A stretch of DNA of 64,000 nt from an uncultured Lachnospiraceae bacterium (GCA_947650155.1 CANSUS010000003.1:62001-126000); one strand, 5' to 3'; shown: positions 34,396 to 44,602, counted from the stretch's first letter. Numbers and translations: made by a program. Notes: generated by a model from the sequence alone, not told the origin.

Positions 34396-35214
34396 TTATC
34401 TTCTCAATGCATTAGCCTGCTGAAGCATCTCATCTGATGCAGTAATCGCCTTGGAATTCATCTCATAAGCTCTCTGCGCTACAATCAGGTTTACCATTTC
34501 ATCCACAACCTGAACATTAGAAGCCTCTAAATATCCCTGAAGTACCTTACTTGGAGAAATGTTCGCATTCGTAGCTTCATTCAGTGCCGGACCGCTTGCA
34601 TTCGTCACTGTATAGAGACTATCCCCTTCTTTATCCAGACCGCTTGGATTATTAAACTGATATAATCCGATCCTGATTCCAAGAGACTGCGGATTATTGT
34701 TTTCGTCAGGATAACAGATTGTACCATCACCCGTAACCGTAACCCTGCTCGCAATATAATTATTGGGAAGACGGATTGGCTGTCCTGTTTCGCTCAAAAC
34801 CGGAAGTCCGTCAGAATTCGTAAGTTCAATACGATTTGCACCTGCAAGCGCCCATACAAAATTACCATTTCTTGTATACTTTCTTTCACCGTCTCCGCCT
34901 CTGACTGCAAAGAAACCATCACCGTCAATTGCAAATGCAGTATCGCTTTGCACAGCCTGCGGTGCGCCCTGTTTAAAAATAGAATCAATAGAAGCGTTTC
35001 TTACGCCAAGCCCCACCTGTGCGCTTGATGGTTTCGGCGTACCGTCTGAACTGGTTGTTTTTGTCTGTAAGTTTTGATATAAGAGGGATTTAAATTCATT
35101 GACTTTCGTCTTATATCCTACCGTATTTACATTTGCAAGGTTATTTGCAATGGTATCCACATTTGTCTGCTGTGCAATCATTCCTGTTGCCGCTGTCCAT
35201 AAACTCCTTACCAT
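34396..35214 (-). CDS. flhP: Flagellar hook-basal body rod protein (FlgG/FlhP family)
   Basis: A 272-residue axial protein with the N-terminal rod motif SLWTAATGMIAQQTNVDTIANNLANVNTVGYK, the central FlgE/F/G-type GFFAVRGGDGERKYTRNGNF, and the C-terminal LQGYLEASNVQVVDEMVNLIVAQRAYEMNSKAI heptad region. It forms the distal rod. Together with the next gene upstream and mbl it matches the Bacillus mbl-flhO-flhP order, so this is the FlhP position. ATG at 35214 follows AGGAGGTAACATAAC. Confidence 0.88.
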   Translation of the reverse strand: MVRSLWTAATGMIAQQTNVDTIANNLANVNTVGYKTKVNEFKSLLYQNLQTKTTSSDGTPKPSSAQVGLGVRNASIDSIFKQGAPQAVQSDTAFAIDGDGFFAVRGGDGERKYTRNGNFVWALAGANRIELTNSDGLPVLSETGQPIRLPNNYIASRVTVTGDGTICYPDENNNPQSLGIRIGLYQFNNPSGLDKEGDSLYTVTNASGPALNEATNANISPSKVLQGYLEASNVQVVDEMVNLIVAQRAYEMNSKAITASDEMLQQANALRR

Positions 35215-35227
35215 GTTATGTTACCTC

Positions 35228-36016
35228 CTATATCCTTCCTATCTGGTTCACTGCATTATCTAATGTATCGTCATATGTCTGTATAATCTTTTGGTTACTT
35301 TCGTATGCTCTTGTGATTGCAATCATATTGACCATTTCCGAAACTACCTGCACATTTGCCATTTCCAAATATCCTGATTTTACAGCTGCATCAGAAATAA
35401 AATTTCTCGTAGTCCGTCCGGCAGCATCACGAATCGGTTGATAATAGTTTTCTCCATACTTTTCAAGATAATCATAATCCTCAAAATCCGTTATACGAAG
35501 CGTTGCAACGGCAGCGCCATTCTGATAAATTGTACCGGTCTCATCAATGGTTGCTTCCGATAAAGGGTCCAGACGAATCCGGCCTGTCATTCCCATAACG
35601 TAATCATCATCTGCAGTAACAAGGTATCCCTGTCTGTTTAAAGTAAAGGAACCGTCTCTTGTATATTTCGTAGAAGTCTCCCCTGCCTTATTTGTAAACT
35701 GCACCGTAAAAAATCCCTCTCCTGCCAAAGCAAGGTCATAGGTATTCCCCGTTATTCTGAAAGATCCCTGCGTATAATCTGTATAATTTTCCCCAATCTT
35801 CACACCGAGATTTACAGTACCCATTCTTCTTGCAATATTAGGCGCTTCTGAAGTATCTTTAATCTTATAGGAAAGTATACTGTCAAATGCCTGGCTTGTC
35901 GCCCCTTCTTTTTTGAATCCGACTGTTGAAGCATTAGCCAGATTATTGGTAAGTACATCCATCCTGTTCTGCTCATTCGCCAATCCGGTATAAGCAGTGT
36001 ATAGCCCCTTATACAT
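35228..36016 (-). CDS. flhO: Flagellar hook-basal body rod protein (FlgF/FlhO family)
   Basis: A 262-residue paralogue of the next gene with the N-terminal GLYTAYTGLANEQNRMDVLTNNLANASTVGFKKEG, central GFFTVQFTNKAGE and YTRDGSFTLNRQGYLV, and C-terminal GYLEMANVQVVSEMVNMIAITRAYESNQKI. It is a proximal rod component in the FlhO position. ATG at 36016 follows GGAGGACAAAG. It lies 21 bases after mbl. Confidence 0.87.
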   Translation of the reverse strand: MYKGLYTAYTGLANEQNRMDVLTNNLANASTVGFKKEGATSQAFDSILSYKIKDTSEAPNIARRMGTVNLGVKIGENYTDYTQGSFRITGNTYDLALAGEGFFTVQFTNKAGETSTKYTRDGSFTLNRQGYLVTADDDYVMGMTGRIRLDPLSEATIDETGTIYQNGAAVATLRITDFEDYDYLEKYGENYYQPIRDAAGRTTRNFISDAAVKSGYLEMANVQVVSEMVNMIAITRAYESNQKIIQTYDDTLDNAVNQIGRI

Positions 36017-36037
36017 CTTTGTCCTCCATTCTCTCTT

Positions 36038-37030
36038 TTAGTCTTCTCTATATCCGGCAAGGAACTCCACATATTTACCCGTTCCTATTGCCACCGCAGT
36101 CATAGGATCTTCTGCAGTCATAGTATTGATTCCTGTCTTTGCTGAAATCAGATCTTCCAATCCGCGAAGCAGACTTCCGCCGCCCGTAAGCACGATGCCT
36201 CTGTCTGCAATATCCGCTGCCAGTTCCGGCGGCGTCTTTTCCAATACACTGTGTATCGTTTCAACGATCTGTGCCGTTGTTTCATGCAGCGCTTCTTCCG
36301 TTTCCTCAGAAGATACTTTCACTGTTTTCGGAAGTCCGGTCACAAGATTACGGCCCCTGACATCCATATAATCCACTTCAGCACGCTTATAAGCAGAGCC
36401 AATCTTTATTTTGATATCCTCTGCTGTTCTTTCACCGATTAATAAATTATGTTTTTTACGCATATAACGTACAAGAGCCTCGTCAAAATCGTCACCTGCA
36501 ATTTTGATAGATGCACTGACTACCGTTCCTCCCAGAGATATGACGGCAATATCAGAAGTACCGCCTCCGATATCTACAATCATATTGCCGCAAGGTTTGG
36601 AAATGTCAATTCCCGCACCGATTGCCGCTGCAATGGGCTCTTCTATAATAGAAACTTCTCTTGCGCCCGCCTGATAAGTTGCATCCTCTACTGCTTTTTT
36701 CTCCACTTCCGTCACGCCGCTTGGCACACATACAGCAATTCGCGGCTTACGAAAAGTCTTTTTCCCAAGCGCCTTCTGAATGAAATATTTCATCATTTTC
36801 TCAGTAACCGTGTAATCAGAAATAACTCCCTGTCTGAGAGGTCTTACTGCAACAATGTTTCCCGGCGTCCTGCCGAGCATAAGTCTCGCATCTTCCCCAA
36901 TGGCTTTTATCTTATTTGTATCACGATCAAAAGCAACTACCGAGGGCTCTTTTAAAACAACACCCTTTCCTCTGATATAAACAAGTATACTGGCAGTGCC
37001 TAAATCAATACCGATATCTGTGTACTGCAT
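36038..37030 (-). CDS. mbl: MreB/Mbl cell-shape actin homologue
   Basis: A 330-residue actin-like ATPase. IDLGTASILVYI is phosphate loop 1, MIVDIGGGTSDIAVISLGG is phosphate loop 2, GIVLTGGGSLLRGLEDLI is the adenosine motif, and IEEPIAAAIGAG is the connect region. It polymerises under the membrane and guides cell-wall synthesis. Being followed by flhO and flhP identifies it as Mbl by position; by sequence alone MreB is also possible. A promoter is at 37192-37219, with a leader of about 155 bases. Confidence 0.92.
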   Translation of the reverse strand: MQYTDIGIDLGTASILVYIRGKGVVLKEPSVVAFDRDTNKIKAIGEDARLMLGRTPGNIVAVRPLRQGVISDYTVTEKMMKYFIQKALGKKTFRKPRIAVCVPSGVTEVEKKAVEDATYQAGAREVSIIEEPIAAAIGAGIDISKPCGNMIVDIGGGTSDIAVISLGGTVVSASIKIAGDDFDEALVRYMRKKHNLLIGERTAEDIKIKIGSAYKRAEVDYMDVRGRNLVTGLPKTVKVSSEETEEALHETTAQIVETIHSVLEKTPPELAADIADRGIVLTGGGSLLRGLEDLISAKTGINTMTAEDPMTAVAIGTGKYVEFLAGYRED

Positions 37031-37191
37031 AAAAATGTGATCCCCTTTCTGAGTAATATCCCTGATTACACAATTTCTATATTACTATAGCCGGTAACAT
37101 ATATTATGGTAATGTATATTACTTGAATCTATACTACTAATATCTCTACTTAAATAATTTCCAAATGCTCACAAGTTAAACGCACAAAGTC
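37031..37191 (-). promoter_or_regulatory. mbl leader with tandem 15-base repeats
   Basis: The A+T-rich leader holds two imperfect direct repeats, GGTAACATATATTA (37093-37106) and GGTAATGTATATTA (37108-37121) on the plus strand. I see no known riboswitch. The rest of the 298-base gap up to uvrA (37220-37328) is A+T-rich. It contains a nested inverted repeat (CTTTAGT...ACTAAAG on the minus strand, about 37249-37298) after the uvrA stop, which may end that transcript. Confidence 0.35.
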
Positions 37192-37219
37192 ATTATAACC
37201 TAAAAGTATAGATTTTCAA
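37192..37219 (-). promoter_or_regulatory. Sigma-A promoter of the mbl operon
   Basis: Minus strand TTGAAA (37214-37219) and TATAAT (37192-37197) are 16 bases apart. It stands about 160 bases upstream of the mbl ATG. Confidence 0.65.
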
Positions 37220-37328
37220 AGGGATTTAACAAAATTTTAAAAAATTTACGGCTTTAGTAGTTTTATCGGCTTTTTTCTGATAAATATAAACACTAAAGTC
37301 AATTTTTCCAAATTTTTCTACATTGGAT

Positions 37329-40232
37329 TTATTTTCCTGCACGTCGGGCACGTTCCAACATCTTTTTTACATAAATTCCCGTATAGGAATTCTCATTTTC
37401 TGCCACTTGTTCCGGCGTTCCTTTTGCAATCACTGTTCCGCCTTTATCACCGCCCTCCGGTCCAATGTCGATAATATAATCCGCCGTTTTAATGACATCC
37501 AGATTATGCTCTATGACTACTACGGTGTTTCCGCCGTCAGCAAGCTTCTGTAAAATTTCCGTCAATTTATGCACATCAGCAAAGTGAAGTCCCGTTGTCG
37601 GCTCATCCAAAATATAAATCGTCTTGCCGGTACTTCGTTTACTCAGTTCTGTCGCAAGCTTAATACGCTGTGCCTCGCCGCCCGACAGCTGTGTGGAAGG
37701 CTGTCCCAGTTTAATATAAGAAAGACCTACGTCATTCAGTGTTTCAATCTTACGTTTGATGGAAGGAAGATTTTCAAAAAACGGAACCGCTTCCTCTACC
37801 GTCATATCCAGTACATCATAAATATTCTTTCCTTTATATTTTACCTCCAGCGTTTCCCTGTTATATCGTTTTCCTCCGCAGACTTCACAAGGCACATATA
37901 CATCCGGCAAAAAGTGCATTTCGATTTTGATAATGCCGTCGCCTCCGCATGCTTCGCATCTGCCGCCCTTTACGTTAAAGCTGAAACGCCCCTTTTTATA
38001 TCCTTTCGCTTTTGCATCCGCCGTAGAAGCAAATAAATCTCTGATCTGGTCAAATACACCCGTATAGGTTGCCGGATTGGACCGCGGCGTCCTCCCAATC
38101 GGCGACTGGTCGATATCAATCACTTTATCCAGCTGTTCTATTCCCTCAATTGCTTTATGCTTTCCCGGAATGGTACGGGCACGGTTTAATTCTTTTGCAA
38201 GACGTTTATATAAAATCTCGTTTACCAATGAACTCTTCCCCGAACCTGACACGCCTGTCACACAGGTCATGATTCCCAACGGGATCTCTACGTCTATATT
38301 TTTCAAATTGTTCTCGGCAGCGCCGCGGATCATCAATTTCCCTGTCGGTTTTCTTCTCTTTTCGGGTACAGGAATCTGCATTTTCCCGGAAAGATACTGT
38401 CCTGTTACAGATTTCTCCACTTTCATGATTTCTTCTGCGTTTCCAGCCGCTACCACCTCTCCGCCATGAGAACCTGCCCCGGGGCCGATATCCACAATAT
38501 AATCCGCTGCAAACATAGTATCCTCATCATGCTCTACTACGATCAGCGTATTTCCCATATCTTTTAAATTACGCAGTGTATTGAGCAGTTTGTCATTGTC
38601 TCTCTGGTGAAGTCCGATACTGGGTTCATCCAGAATATAGCAGACACCTACCAATCCTGAACCAATCTGCGTCGCAAGACGAATCCTCTGTGCCTCCCCG
38701 CCTGATAAAGTCCCTGTCGCTCTTGCGAGAGAAAGATAGTCCAGTCCCACATCAATTAAAAACCCTACTCTTGCCCTGATTTCTTTCAACACCTGTTTTC
38801 CAATCAATTCCTGCTGTTTCGTAAGCTGCATATCCTGGAGAAAATGATATAACTTTCCAATTGACATGGCTGTAATTTCATATATGTTTTTATCGCACAC
38901 TGTCACAGCCAGCGCTTCCTTTTTCAAACGCATGCCGCCGCAGACTTTACAGGGTGTAATCCGCATAAAAGTTTCGTATTCCTGTTTCATGGAATCCGAA
39001 AATGTTTCCCGGTATCTGCGCTCCACATTTTTGATCAATCCTTCAAAGGCAACCGGATATACGCCTTCTCCCCGCTGTCCTTTGTAAAATACCTGAACCT
39101 CTTTTCCGTCCGTTCCATGAATCAGCACATACTGGGCTTTCTCGCTTAAGTCTTCAAAGGGAGTATCCAGACTGAACTTATATTCTTTTACAAGCGCCTG
39201 TAAAATGGCATTGGTAAAGCTGGACGTATCTGCACAGGACTGCCACCCTACAACAGCAATCGCTCCTTCGTTGATACTGCGTTTTCTGTCCGGTATCATA
39301 AGGTCAATGTCAAACTCCATTTTATAGCCAAGTCCATAACATTCCGGGCAGGCGCCGAAGGGATTATTAAAGGAAAAGCTTCTCGGCTCTACTTCGCTTA
39401 TACTGATTCCGCAGTCAGGGCAGGCAAAACTCTGACTGAAGCTTAAAGTTTCTCCGCCTATTACATCTACCATCAAAAGACCCTCTGCCAATTCCAGTAC
39501 GTTTTCAATGGAATCCGTCAGCCTTGCCTCTATTCCTTGTTTTACAACAAGACGGTCTACTACAATCTCAATATTGTGCTTGATATTTTTGTCCATCGGA
39601 ATTTCTTCTGTCAGTTCATATAAATTACCATCCACACGTACACGCACATAACCGCTTCTCTTGGCTCTTTCAAACACTTTTGCATGTTCGCCCTTTCTGC
39701 CCCGTACGACCGGTGCAAGTAACTGCAGCTTTGTTCCCTCATCCATTGACATAATCTGGTCTACCATCTGGTCGACGCTCTGCTTTTTTATTTCCTTCCC
39801 GCATTTCGGGCAATGAGGAATTCCGATTCTTGCATATAAAAGCCGGAAGTAATCATAAATCTCCGTTACGGTTCCCACTGTAGAACGCGGATTGCGATTA
39901 GTCGACTTCTGATCAATGGAAATTGCAGGGGAAAGCCCTTCTATTTTTTCCACATTGGGTTTTTCCATCTGGCCCAGAAACTGCCTTGCGTAAGAAGACA
40001 ACGATTCCATATAGCGGCGCTGCCCTTCTGCATAAATGGTATCAAAGGCAAGGGAAGATTTCCCCGACCCCGACAGTCCGGTCAAAACTACAAATGCATT
40101 TCTGGGGATATCCACGTCTATATTTTTTAAATTATGCTCATTGGCGCCCCTGATCCTGATACTTTCTTTTTTGGACAGCATCTTTTTTGTATCTTCCATC
40201 GTTACTCTGTTCCTCTCTTTTCCTGTACTCAT
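37329..40232 (-). CDS. uvrA: Excinuclease ABC subunit A
   Basis: The 967-residue ABC-type ATPase recognises DNA damage with UvrB. Both P-loops are visible ([16 protein letters not shown] near residue 55 and [16 protein letters not shown] near 650). So are zinc modules [16 protein letters not shown]...CPECYGLGY and [29 protein letters not shown], and the signatures [13 protein letters not shown] and [13 protein letters not shown]. The ATG overlaps the uvrB stop by four bases (ATGA), which supports the start at 40232. That gives about 17 residues more than usual in front of the conserved [13 protein letters not shown]. Confidence 0.96.
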   Translation of the reverse strand: MSTGKERNRVTMEDTKKMLSKKESIRIRGANEHNLKNIDVDIPRNAFVVLTGLSGSGKSSLAFDTIYAEGQRRYMESLSSYARQFLGQMEKPNVEKIEGLSPAISIDQKSTNRNPRSTVGTVTEIYDYFRLLYARIGIPHCPKCGKEIKKQSVDQMVDQIMSMDEGTKLQLLAPVVRGRKGEHAKVFERAKRSGYVRVRVDGNLYELTEEIPMDKNIKHNIEIVVDRLVVKQGIEARLTDSIENVLELAEGLLMVDVIGGETLSFSQSFACPDCGISISEVEPRSFSFNNPFGACPECYGLGYKMEFDIDLMIPDRKRSINEGAIAVVGWQSCADTSSFTNAILQALVKEYKFSLDTPFEDLSEKAQYVLIHGTDGKEVQVFYKGQRGEGVYPVAFEGLIKNVERRYRETFSDSMKQEYETFMRITPCKVCGGMRLKKEALAVTVCDKNIYEITAMSIGKLYHFLQDMQLTKQQELIGKQVLKEIRARVGFLIDVGLDYLSLARATGTLSGGEAQRIRLATQIGSGLVGVCYILDEPSIGLHQRDNDKLLNTLRNLKDMGNTLIVVEHDEDTMFAADYIVDIGPGAGSHGGEVVAAGNAEEIMKVEKSVTGQYLSGKMQIPVPEKRRKPTGKLMIRGAAENNLKNIDVEIPLGIMTCVTGVSGSGKSSLVNEILYKRLAKELNRARTIPGKHKAIEGIEQLDKVIDIDQSPIGRTPRSNPATYTGVFDQIRDLFASTADAKAKGYKKGRFSFNVKGGRCEACGGDGIIKIEMHFLPDVYVPCEVCGGKRYNRETLEVKYKGKNIYDVLDMTVEEAVPFFENLPSIKRKIETLNDVGLSYIKLGQPSTQLSGGEAQRIKLATELSKRSTGKTIYILDEPTTGLHFADVHKLTEILQKLADGGNTVVVIEHNLDVIKTADYIIDIGPEGGDKGGTVIAKGTPEQVAENENSYTGIYVKKMLERARRAGK

Positions 40233-42304
40233 TTACTTTCCGAAGTTTCTATTTCCTGTAACTGCTTTTTCAGTTCAATCATCTTGTCGCGAAGTTCTGC
40301 CGCCGCCTCAAAATTCAAGTCCGCCGCCGCCTTCTGCATCTTCTTCTGGATTTCTGCAATCAGCTTCTCCAACTCTTTCTTTGTCATTGATTCCGGATCT
40401 TTTTCAAACCGGACTTCCTCTTTTGCAATCTGCTTTGAAATACTGATCAGATCTCTCACGGCTTTTTTAATCGTCTGTGGAGTAATCCCATGCTCTTCGT
40501 TATATTTTTGCTGTATTTTTCTACGGCGCTTTGTCTCTTCGATTGCATTTCTCATGGAATCCGTCATGTTATCCGCATACATAATAACATGCCCTTCCGC
40601 ATTCCTTGCCGCACGCCCAACCGTCTGAATCAGAGAAGTTTCAGAACGCAGGAATCCTTCCTTATCCGCATCTATAATCGCAACCAGAGAAATCTCCGGA
40701 ATATCCAGTCCTTCTCTCAACAAATTAATTCCTACCAGAACGTCAAAAATGTCCAGTCTCATGTCCCTTATAATCTGCGCACGCTCTAATGTATCAATAT
40801 CTGAATGCAGATATTTCACTCGTATTCCTACCTCACGCATATAATCAGTCAAATCTTCCGCCATTCTTTTAGTCAACGTCGTTACCAGCACTTTGTTCTT
40901 CTTGTCCGTTTCTTTCCTGACTTCTGCAATCAGATCGTCAATTTGTCCCTCTACCGGGCGCACGTCAATTTCCGGGTCTAAAAGCCCGGTAGGCCTTATA
41001 ATTTGTTCCGTTCTTAAAAGTTCATGCTCCTTCTCATACTCTGAAGGCGTCGCTGACACAAACAAAAGCTGATCGATATGCTGTTCAAATTCTCCAAAAT
41101 TTAACGGTCTGTTGTCCAATGCAGAAGGCAGGCGAAATCCGTAATCCACCAAAGTGTTTTTTCTGGACCGGTCACCGGCAAACATACCTCTTATCTGTGG
41201 AACGGTCATATGAGATTCATCAATGATAATCAGATAATCATCTCCAAAATAATCCATCAGCGTATGGGGCATGGCTCCCGCCTCCATCCCGTTCAAATGT
41301 CTGGAATAATTCTCGATTCCTGAACAAAAGCCAGTTTCACGAAGCATTTCTATATCAAAGTTGGTCCTCTCTGCGATTCGCTGCGCTTCTATCAGTTTGT
41401 CCTCCCCTTTAAAGAAACGGACTCTTTCTTCTAATTCTTTTTCAATATGGTCACACGCCTGTCTGATTTTTTCCTGTGCCACCACATAATGAGACGCCGG
41501 GAATATCGATATATGTTCCAGCTCCGACTGCACCTGCCCGGTAAGCGGATCTGTCTCTGTAATCCTGTCAATCTCATCCCCAAAGAACTCCACACGGATC
41601 AGATGCTCTCCACCCTGTGCCGGATAAATTTCCACCACATCTCCTCTTACCCGGAAAGTACCTCTTTCAATATCCATTTCATTCCTGTTATACTGAATAT
41701 CAATAAGTTCATGTATGACTTCATCTCTGTCCTTTGTCATACCCGGACGGAGTGATACAATCATTTCCTGATAGTCGTCAGGACTTCCCAGACCGTAAAT
41801 GCAGGACACACTGGCTACCACCACAACATCCCTTCTTTCCGTCAGAGAGGCAGTTGCAGAAAGGCGCAGCTTGTCTATTTCGTCATTTATGGACGAATCC
41901 TTGGCAATATACGTGTCTGAAGAGGGTACGTATGCCTCCGGCTGATAATAATCATAATAAGAGACAAAATACTCCACTGCATTCTCCGGGAAAAATTCTT
42001 TAAATTCCCCATACAGCTGTCCTGCAAGCGTTTTGTTATGGGCAATGACAAGAGTGGGCTTATTCAATGCCGCTATCACGTTTGCCATTGTAAATGTCTT
42101 ACCGGACCCCGTAACGCCTAACAGCGTCTGAAATTGATTGCCCTCTTTAAATCCTTTGACAAGCTTGTCGATTGCCTGCGGCTGGTCGCCTGTGGGCTTG
42201 TAGGGGGCATGTAATTTGAAAACATGTTCGCCTTTTGGGCTGCTTTCATGAGCAAGCAGCCGGCCCTGTCCAGCGGATTGCGAACTTCCTCTGTTATCTG
42301 GCAT
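40229..42304 (-). CDS. uvrB: Excinuclease ABC subunit B
   Basis: A 691-residue helicase-like repair protein. [16 protein letters not shown] (Walker A), [24 protein letters not shown] (beta-hairpin), [12 protein letters not shown] (DEAD-like box), [27 protein letters not shown] and a C-terminal UVR motif [29 protein letters not shown] are intact. The conserved start [15 protein letters not shown] only begins near residue 29; the first 28 residues, polar and Gly/Ser-rich, are an uncommon extension. The start is firm because GGAGG stands 7 bases before the ATG at 42304 and no internal ATG fits. Confidence 0.95.
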   Translation of the reverse strand: MPDNRGSSQSAGQGRLLAHESSPKGEHVFKLHAPYKPTGDQPQAIDKLVKGFKEGNQFQTLLGVTGSGKTFTMANVIAALNKPTLVIAHNKTLAGQLYGEFKEFFPENAVEYFVSYYDYYQPEAYVPSSDTYIAKDSSINDEIDKLRLSATASLTERRDVVVVASVSCIYGLGSPDDYQEMIVSLRPGMTKDRDEVIHELIDIQYNRNEMDIERGTFRVRGDVVEIYPAQGGEHLIRVEFFGDEIDRITETDPLTGQVQSELEHISIFPASHYVVAQEKIRQACDHIEKELEERVRFFKGEDKLIEAQRIAERTNFDIEMLRETGFCSGIENYSRHLNGMEAGAMPHTLMDYFGDDYLIIIDESHMTVPQIRGMFAGDRSRKNTLVDYGFRLPSALDNRPLNFGEFEQHIDQLLFVSATPSEYEKEHELLRTEQIIRPTGLLDPEIDVRPVEGQIDDLIAEVRKETDKKNKVLVTTLTKRMAEDLTDYMREVGIRVKYLHSDIDTLERAQIIRDMRLDIFDVLVGINLLREGLDIPEISLVAIIDADKEGFLRSETSLIQTVGRAARNAEGHVIMYADNMTDSMRNAIEETKRRRKIQQKYNEEHGITPQTIKKAVRDLISISKQIAKEEVRFEKDPESMTKKELEKLIAEIQKKMQKAAADLNFEAAAELRDKMIELKKQLQEIETSESK

Positions 42305-42538
42305 ATAAAAACCTCCAATTTATGACCGGACACTCGAAAACAAATTTTCTCGTTGTCGCGACATTCGTGTAATTTGATTTTCGATTCGTGTAAAGCGGGC
42401 TTGCAAAGCTGGCGAATAAACATTAAAATAGCAATTACACGAATGCAGGTCACGAAACCGTATTTTTGAAACGAAACAACACTGAATAACACCAGCCAAT
42501 ACAGATAGTATTATGCAGTCATTTGGTTTTTCATTATA
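42305..42538 (-). promoter_or_regulatory. uvrB leader: extended -10 promoter and long inverted repeat
   Basis: An extended -10 site TGTTATAAT (TATAAT at 42533-42538) gives a leader of about 220 bases. Within it 42362-42374 (CATTCGTGTAATT) and 42433-42445 are a perfect 13-bp inverted repeat with a 58-base loop. A third partial copy, ATTCGTGTAA, lies at about 42384-42393. I looked for a GAAC-N4-GTTC LexA box and found none. Confidence 0.45.
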
Positions 42539-42794
42539 ACATATAAGTAAAAAAAAGTACAGACCAAAGTCGAACTTTTGTTCTGTACTTTTTTATCTTT
42601 TTATAGGATTCGGTTATGCCAGTATCTCCGTAAACATCTATAGTGATGATTTCTTTCTCATGTCCCATTAGCTGTGATACCGCTTTAGGAAACTGATTTA
42701 CTGTTAAAATAAATTGCTGCCAACGGTAAACAATATTTAGTTTTTCATATTCTCCTTTTGCTTTGATGTTGTAAACAGGACATAAGAAAAGCAC
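42534..42794 (-). pseudogene. Relic of a tyrosine recombinase (integrase), C-terminal end
   Basis: The open frame contains PKAVSQLMGHEKEIITIDVYGDTG. It matches the end of phage-type integrases, with the GH motif (H45) and the nucleophile tyrosine ten residues later (Y55). Everything before the last catalytic box is missing. The frame begins inside the terminator at 42788-42816 and ends inside the terminator at 42549-42596, and it has no ribosome site, so it is not an intact gene. It points to an old integrative element beside uvrB. Confidence 0.6.
42549..42596. terminator. Bidirectional intrinsic terminator upstream of uvrB
   Basis: Arms 42551-42563 (AAAAAAGTACAGA) and 42582-42594 are perfect complements with A and T runs on either side. 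The inside adds AAAGT/ACTTT pairing. It can end transcripts entering from either side, here probably those from the island. Confidence 0.7.
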
Positions 42795-42816
42795 TTAGAT
42801 TTTACCTAAGTGCTTT
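42788..42816 (-). terminator. Intrinsic terminator after the RhuM-family gene
   Basis: An 11-bp perfect stem AAAGCACTTAG (42788-42798) with 42806-42816 and a seven-base loop, followed on the minus strand by TTTTCTT. Confidence 0.65.
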
Positions 42817-42896
42817 GTGCATCTTTATGATACGTTGGAAAGTATAATAGTTTTACCTCGCAAAATTCACTCTTTTTCTCCATCTTGCCTCCGCAG

Positions 42897-42920
42897 ATTC
42901 GCTACACGCGTGTAGCGAAT
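42897..42920. repeat. 24-base perfect palindrome at the end of the RhuM-family gene
   Basis: The half site ATTCGCTACACG is followed without a loop by its exact complement and touches the TAA of the RhuM-family gene at 42920. A no-loop palindrome is more like a protein-binding or recombination site than a terminator, but it could also form a cruciform or a hairpin in RNA. Confidence 0.6.
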
Positions 42921-43960
42921 TACTCTAAAATTTCATTGCTTTCTTCCTCCATTTCCAATAACATACGGTCAAAATCACTCTGATACAATTGATCTTGTCT
43001 TACACGATACTTTTCAAATTCGCTCAGTGCATGCTGCTCTGCTATTTTTGTCGAAATAGTTCCCGCATGCGTCAAAATTTCTTTCTTGGATAACCGCAAA
43101 ATCCCTTCAAACTGTTCTGCCCAATCTTCCATCGTCATTGGAACGTGTTCTTCTGCCCGCAATTCTGCAAGATCTAAATAGGCATTGACAATCTTTGCCA
43201 TTGCAGATAATTCATCTTCTGTCAAGTAGTTTTTTGCCACAACCACATCAAATCTTTGTATTTTACCATTCGGCGAATCTTTCCACGTCTGAAGCCCCAT
43301 ATGCTCCTTCTCACTGTCTGCTCTATGGTAAATCACCTCTGCTGCAGTTTCCCCATGAATCGCCCAGTGAAGTTGATTTTGAACTTTTGCAAAAAAGCGT
43401 TTTGTTGTCTGCGCTTTTGAATCATAATCTATACTTGTGGCATATATATCTGTAACCTTCTGGTAAAATCTTCGCTCCGATAACCGAATTTCACGGATTC
43501 TTTGTAATTGCTCTTCAAAATAATCCTTTGTTAAAACCGTCCCAAAGTTTTTGAGCCGTTCATCATCCATTGCAAATCCCTTAATGGTAAATTCTTCTAT
43601 GACCCCGTTTGCCCATTTCCGAAACTGCACTGCCCGTTCCGAATCAACCTTATTCCCTACCGCAATAATTGCTTTCAAATTGTAGTGATTTGTATTATAG
43701 CCTTTACCATCCGATGCAGTTATTCGAAATTTTCGAATAACTGATGCCTCATCCAATTCATCATCCGCAAATATCTTTTTTAAATGATAATTGATCGTAT
43801 GCGTTTCTACGTTATACAGCAAACCCATTGTTTTCTGAGAAAGCCAGACGTTTTCATCAAAATAGATAGCATTTACATCACTTTCACCGGTAGCTGTAAT
43901 AAATGTCAAATATTCTGCTGCTGAGGAACGCAAAACAGATATATCTTTTTTCTTTTTCAT
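42920..43960 (-). CDS. RhuM family protein (virulence/mobile-element associated)
   Basis: A 346-residue protein with the RhuM layout: VWLSQKTMGLLYNVETHTINYHLKKIFADDELDEASVIRKF (a winged-helix-like part), GYNTNHYNLKAIIAVGNKVDSERAVQFRKWANGVIEEF, then LHWAIHGETAAEVIYHRADSEKEHMGL and the acidic C-terminus. RhuM was named in a Salmonella pathogenicity island. Relatives are common on genomic islands and near defence genes; no biochemical role is established to my knowledge. ATG at 43960 follows AGAGGATAAAGCG. The leader has a four-codon reading frame (ATGGAAAAATTTTAA, 43973-43987). Confidence 0.85.
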   Translation of the reverse strand: MKKKKDISVLRSSAAEYLTFITATGESDVNAIYFDENVWLSQKTMGLLYNVETHTINYHLKKIFADDELDEASVIRKFRITASDGKGYNTNHYNLKAIIAVGNKVDSERAVQFRKWANGVIEEFTIKGFAMDDERLKNFGTVLTKDYFEEQLQRIREIRLSERRFYQKVTDIYATSIDYDSKAQTTKRFFAKVQNQLHWAIHGETAAEVIYHRADSEKEHMGLQTWKDSPNGKIQRFDVVVAKNYLTEDELSAMAKIVNAYLDLAELRAEEHVPMTMEDWAEQFEGILRLSKKEILTHAGTISTKIAEQHALSEFEKYRVRQDQLYQSDFDRMLLEMEEESNEILE

Positions 43961-44045
43961 CGCTTTATCCTCTTAAAATTTTTCCATTTTATCTGTATTC
44001 TCCAAAAAAATGTTTATTACTGTTTATATAACCATGTCTGCCGAC

Positions 44046-44074
44046 ATTATACCATTGAACCTTTTATACTTCAA
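44046..44074 (-). promoter_or_regulatory. Sigma-A promoter of the RhuM-family gene
   Basis: Minus strand TTGAAG (44069-44074) and TATAAT (44046-44051) are 17 bases apart, about 85 bases before the ATG. Confidence 0.65.
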
Positions 44075-44104
44075 TAGTTTTCTCGAATATTTGTTCGTTT
44101 TCCC

Positions 44105-44148
44105 AATAAAAAAGAAACCTGCTGCAGATCTCTCTGTCCTCAGGTTCC
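44105..44148 (-). terminator. Intrinsic terminator after the 109-residue membrane protein gene
   Basis: Minus strand GGAACCTG (44140-44147) pairs with CAGGTTTC (44113-44120), followed by TTTTTT. Confidence 0.65.
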
Positions 44149-44170
44149 TCCCTTTATTTTCTGATCCTTA

Positions 44171-44500
44171 TTAAGCCAGATCATTCCATTGATCTTTGAT
44201 TACCAAGTATGTAACAAACGGCATAACCACTGCTGTTGCAACTGCACGAATGATATTTGTACCCCAATAGATATTAGATATCATTGCAAGGACTGCACAT
44301 GTACAAAGCAGATAATAGCCAAGTTTCCGACGTCCGAATAAAAGCAGCACTACCCCGACAACCATCAAAATCTCTAATGCAAGCGTAATAATTGCAAGTG
44401 CCGGTATTACTGCAAACAGCGCCAGCGCACCAAGGCATGACAACGCATTTACAACCAGCATAAGCCACAGCCATACTTTCGCTCCTGTTCCCCACTGCAT
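44171..44500 (-). CDS. Small four-helix membrane protein, function unknown
   Basis: A 109-residue hydrophobic protein starting MQWGTGAKVWLWLMLVVNAL with four membrane helices (about 8-30, 34-53, 58-78, 81-101) and a short polar end VIKDQWNDLA. I recognise no functional motif. The ATG at 44500 has AAAGGGGGG upstream; a TTG just before it is less likely. It has its own promoter and terminator and so forms a one-gene transcript. Confidence 0.72.
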   Translation of the reverse strand: MQWGTGAKVWLWLMLVVNALSCLGALALFAVIPALAIITLALEILMVVGVVLLLFGRRKLGYYLLCTCAVLAMISNIYWGTNIIRAVATAVVMPFVTYLVIKDQWNDLA

Positions 44501-44557
44501 CAATAGTCCCCCCTTTCTAAAATATTATACTTCAGAATCCCTCATAAGTACTTTATC

Positions 44558-44586
44558 ATCTTATTCATTTCCTGCCATTTTGTCAA
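44558..44586 (-). promoter_or_regulatory. Sigma-A promoter of the 109-residue membrane protein gene
   Basis: Minus strand TTGACA (44581-44586) and TAAGAT (44558-44563) are 17 bases apart. Confidence 0.65.
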
Positions 44587-44602
44587 TTCTTTTCTTATAA
44601 AT

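Noticed and set aside
42118..42492. Open frame on the minus strand overlapping the uvrB start
   Set aside because: It overlaps the uvrB start in another frame, has no homology features, and its first part covers the leader inverted repeat.
42305..42560. Possible LexA/SOS box before uvrB
   Set aside because: I looked for GAAC-N4-GTTC on both strands of the leader and found none; the inverted repeat present is of another kind.
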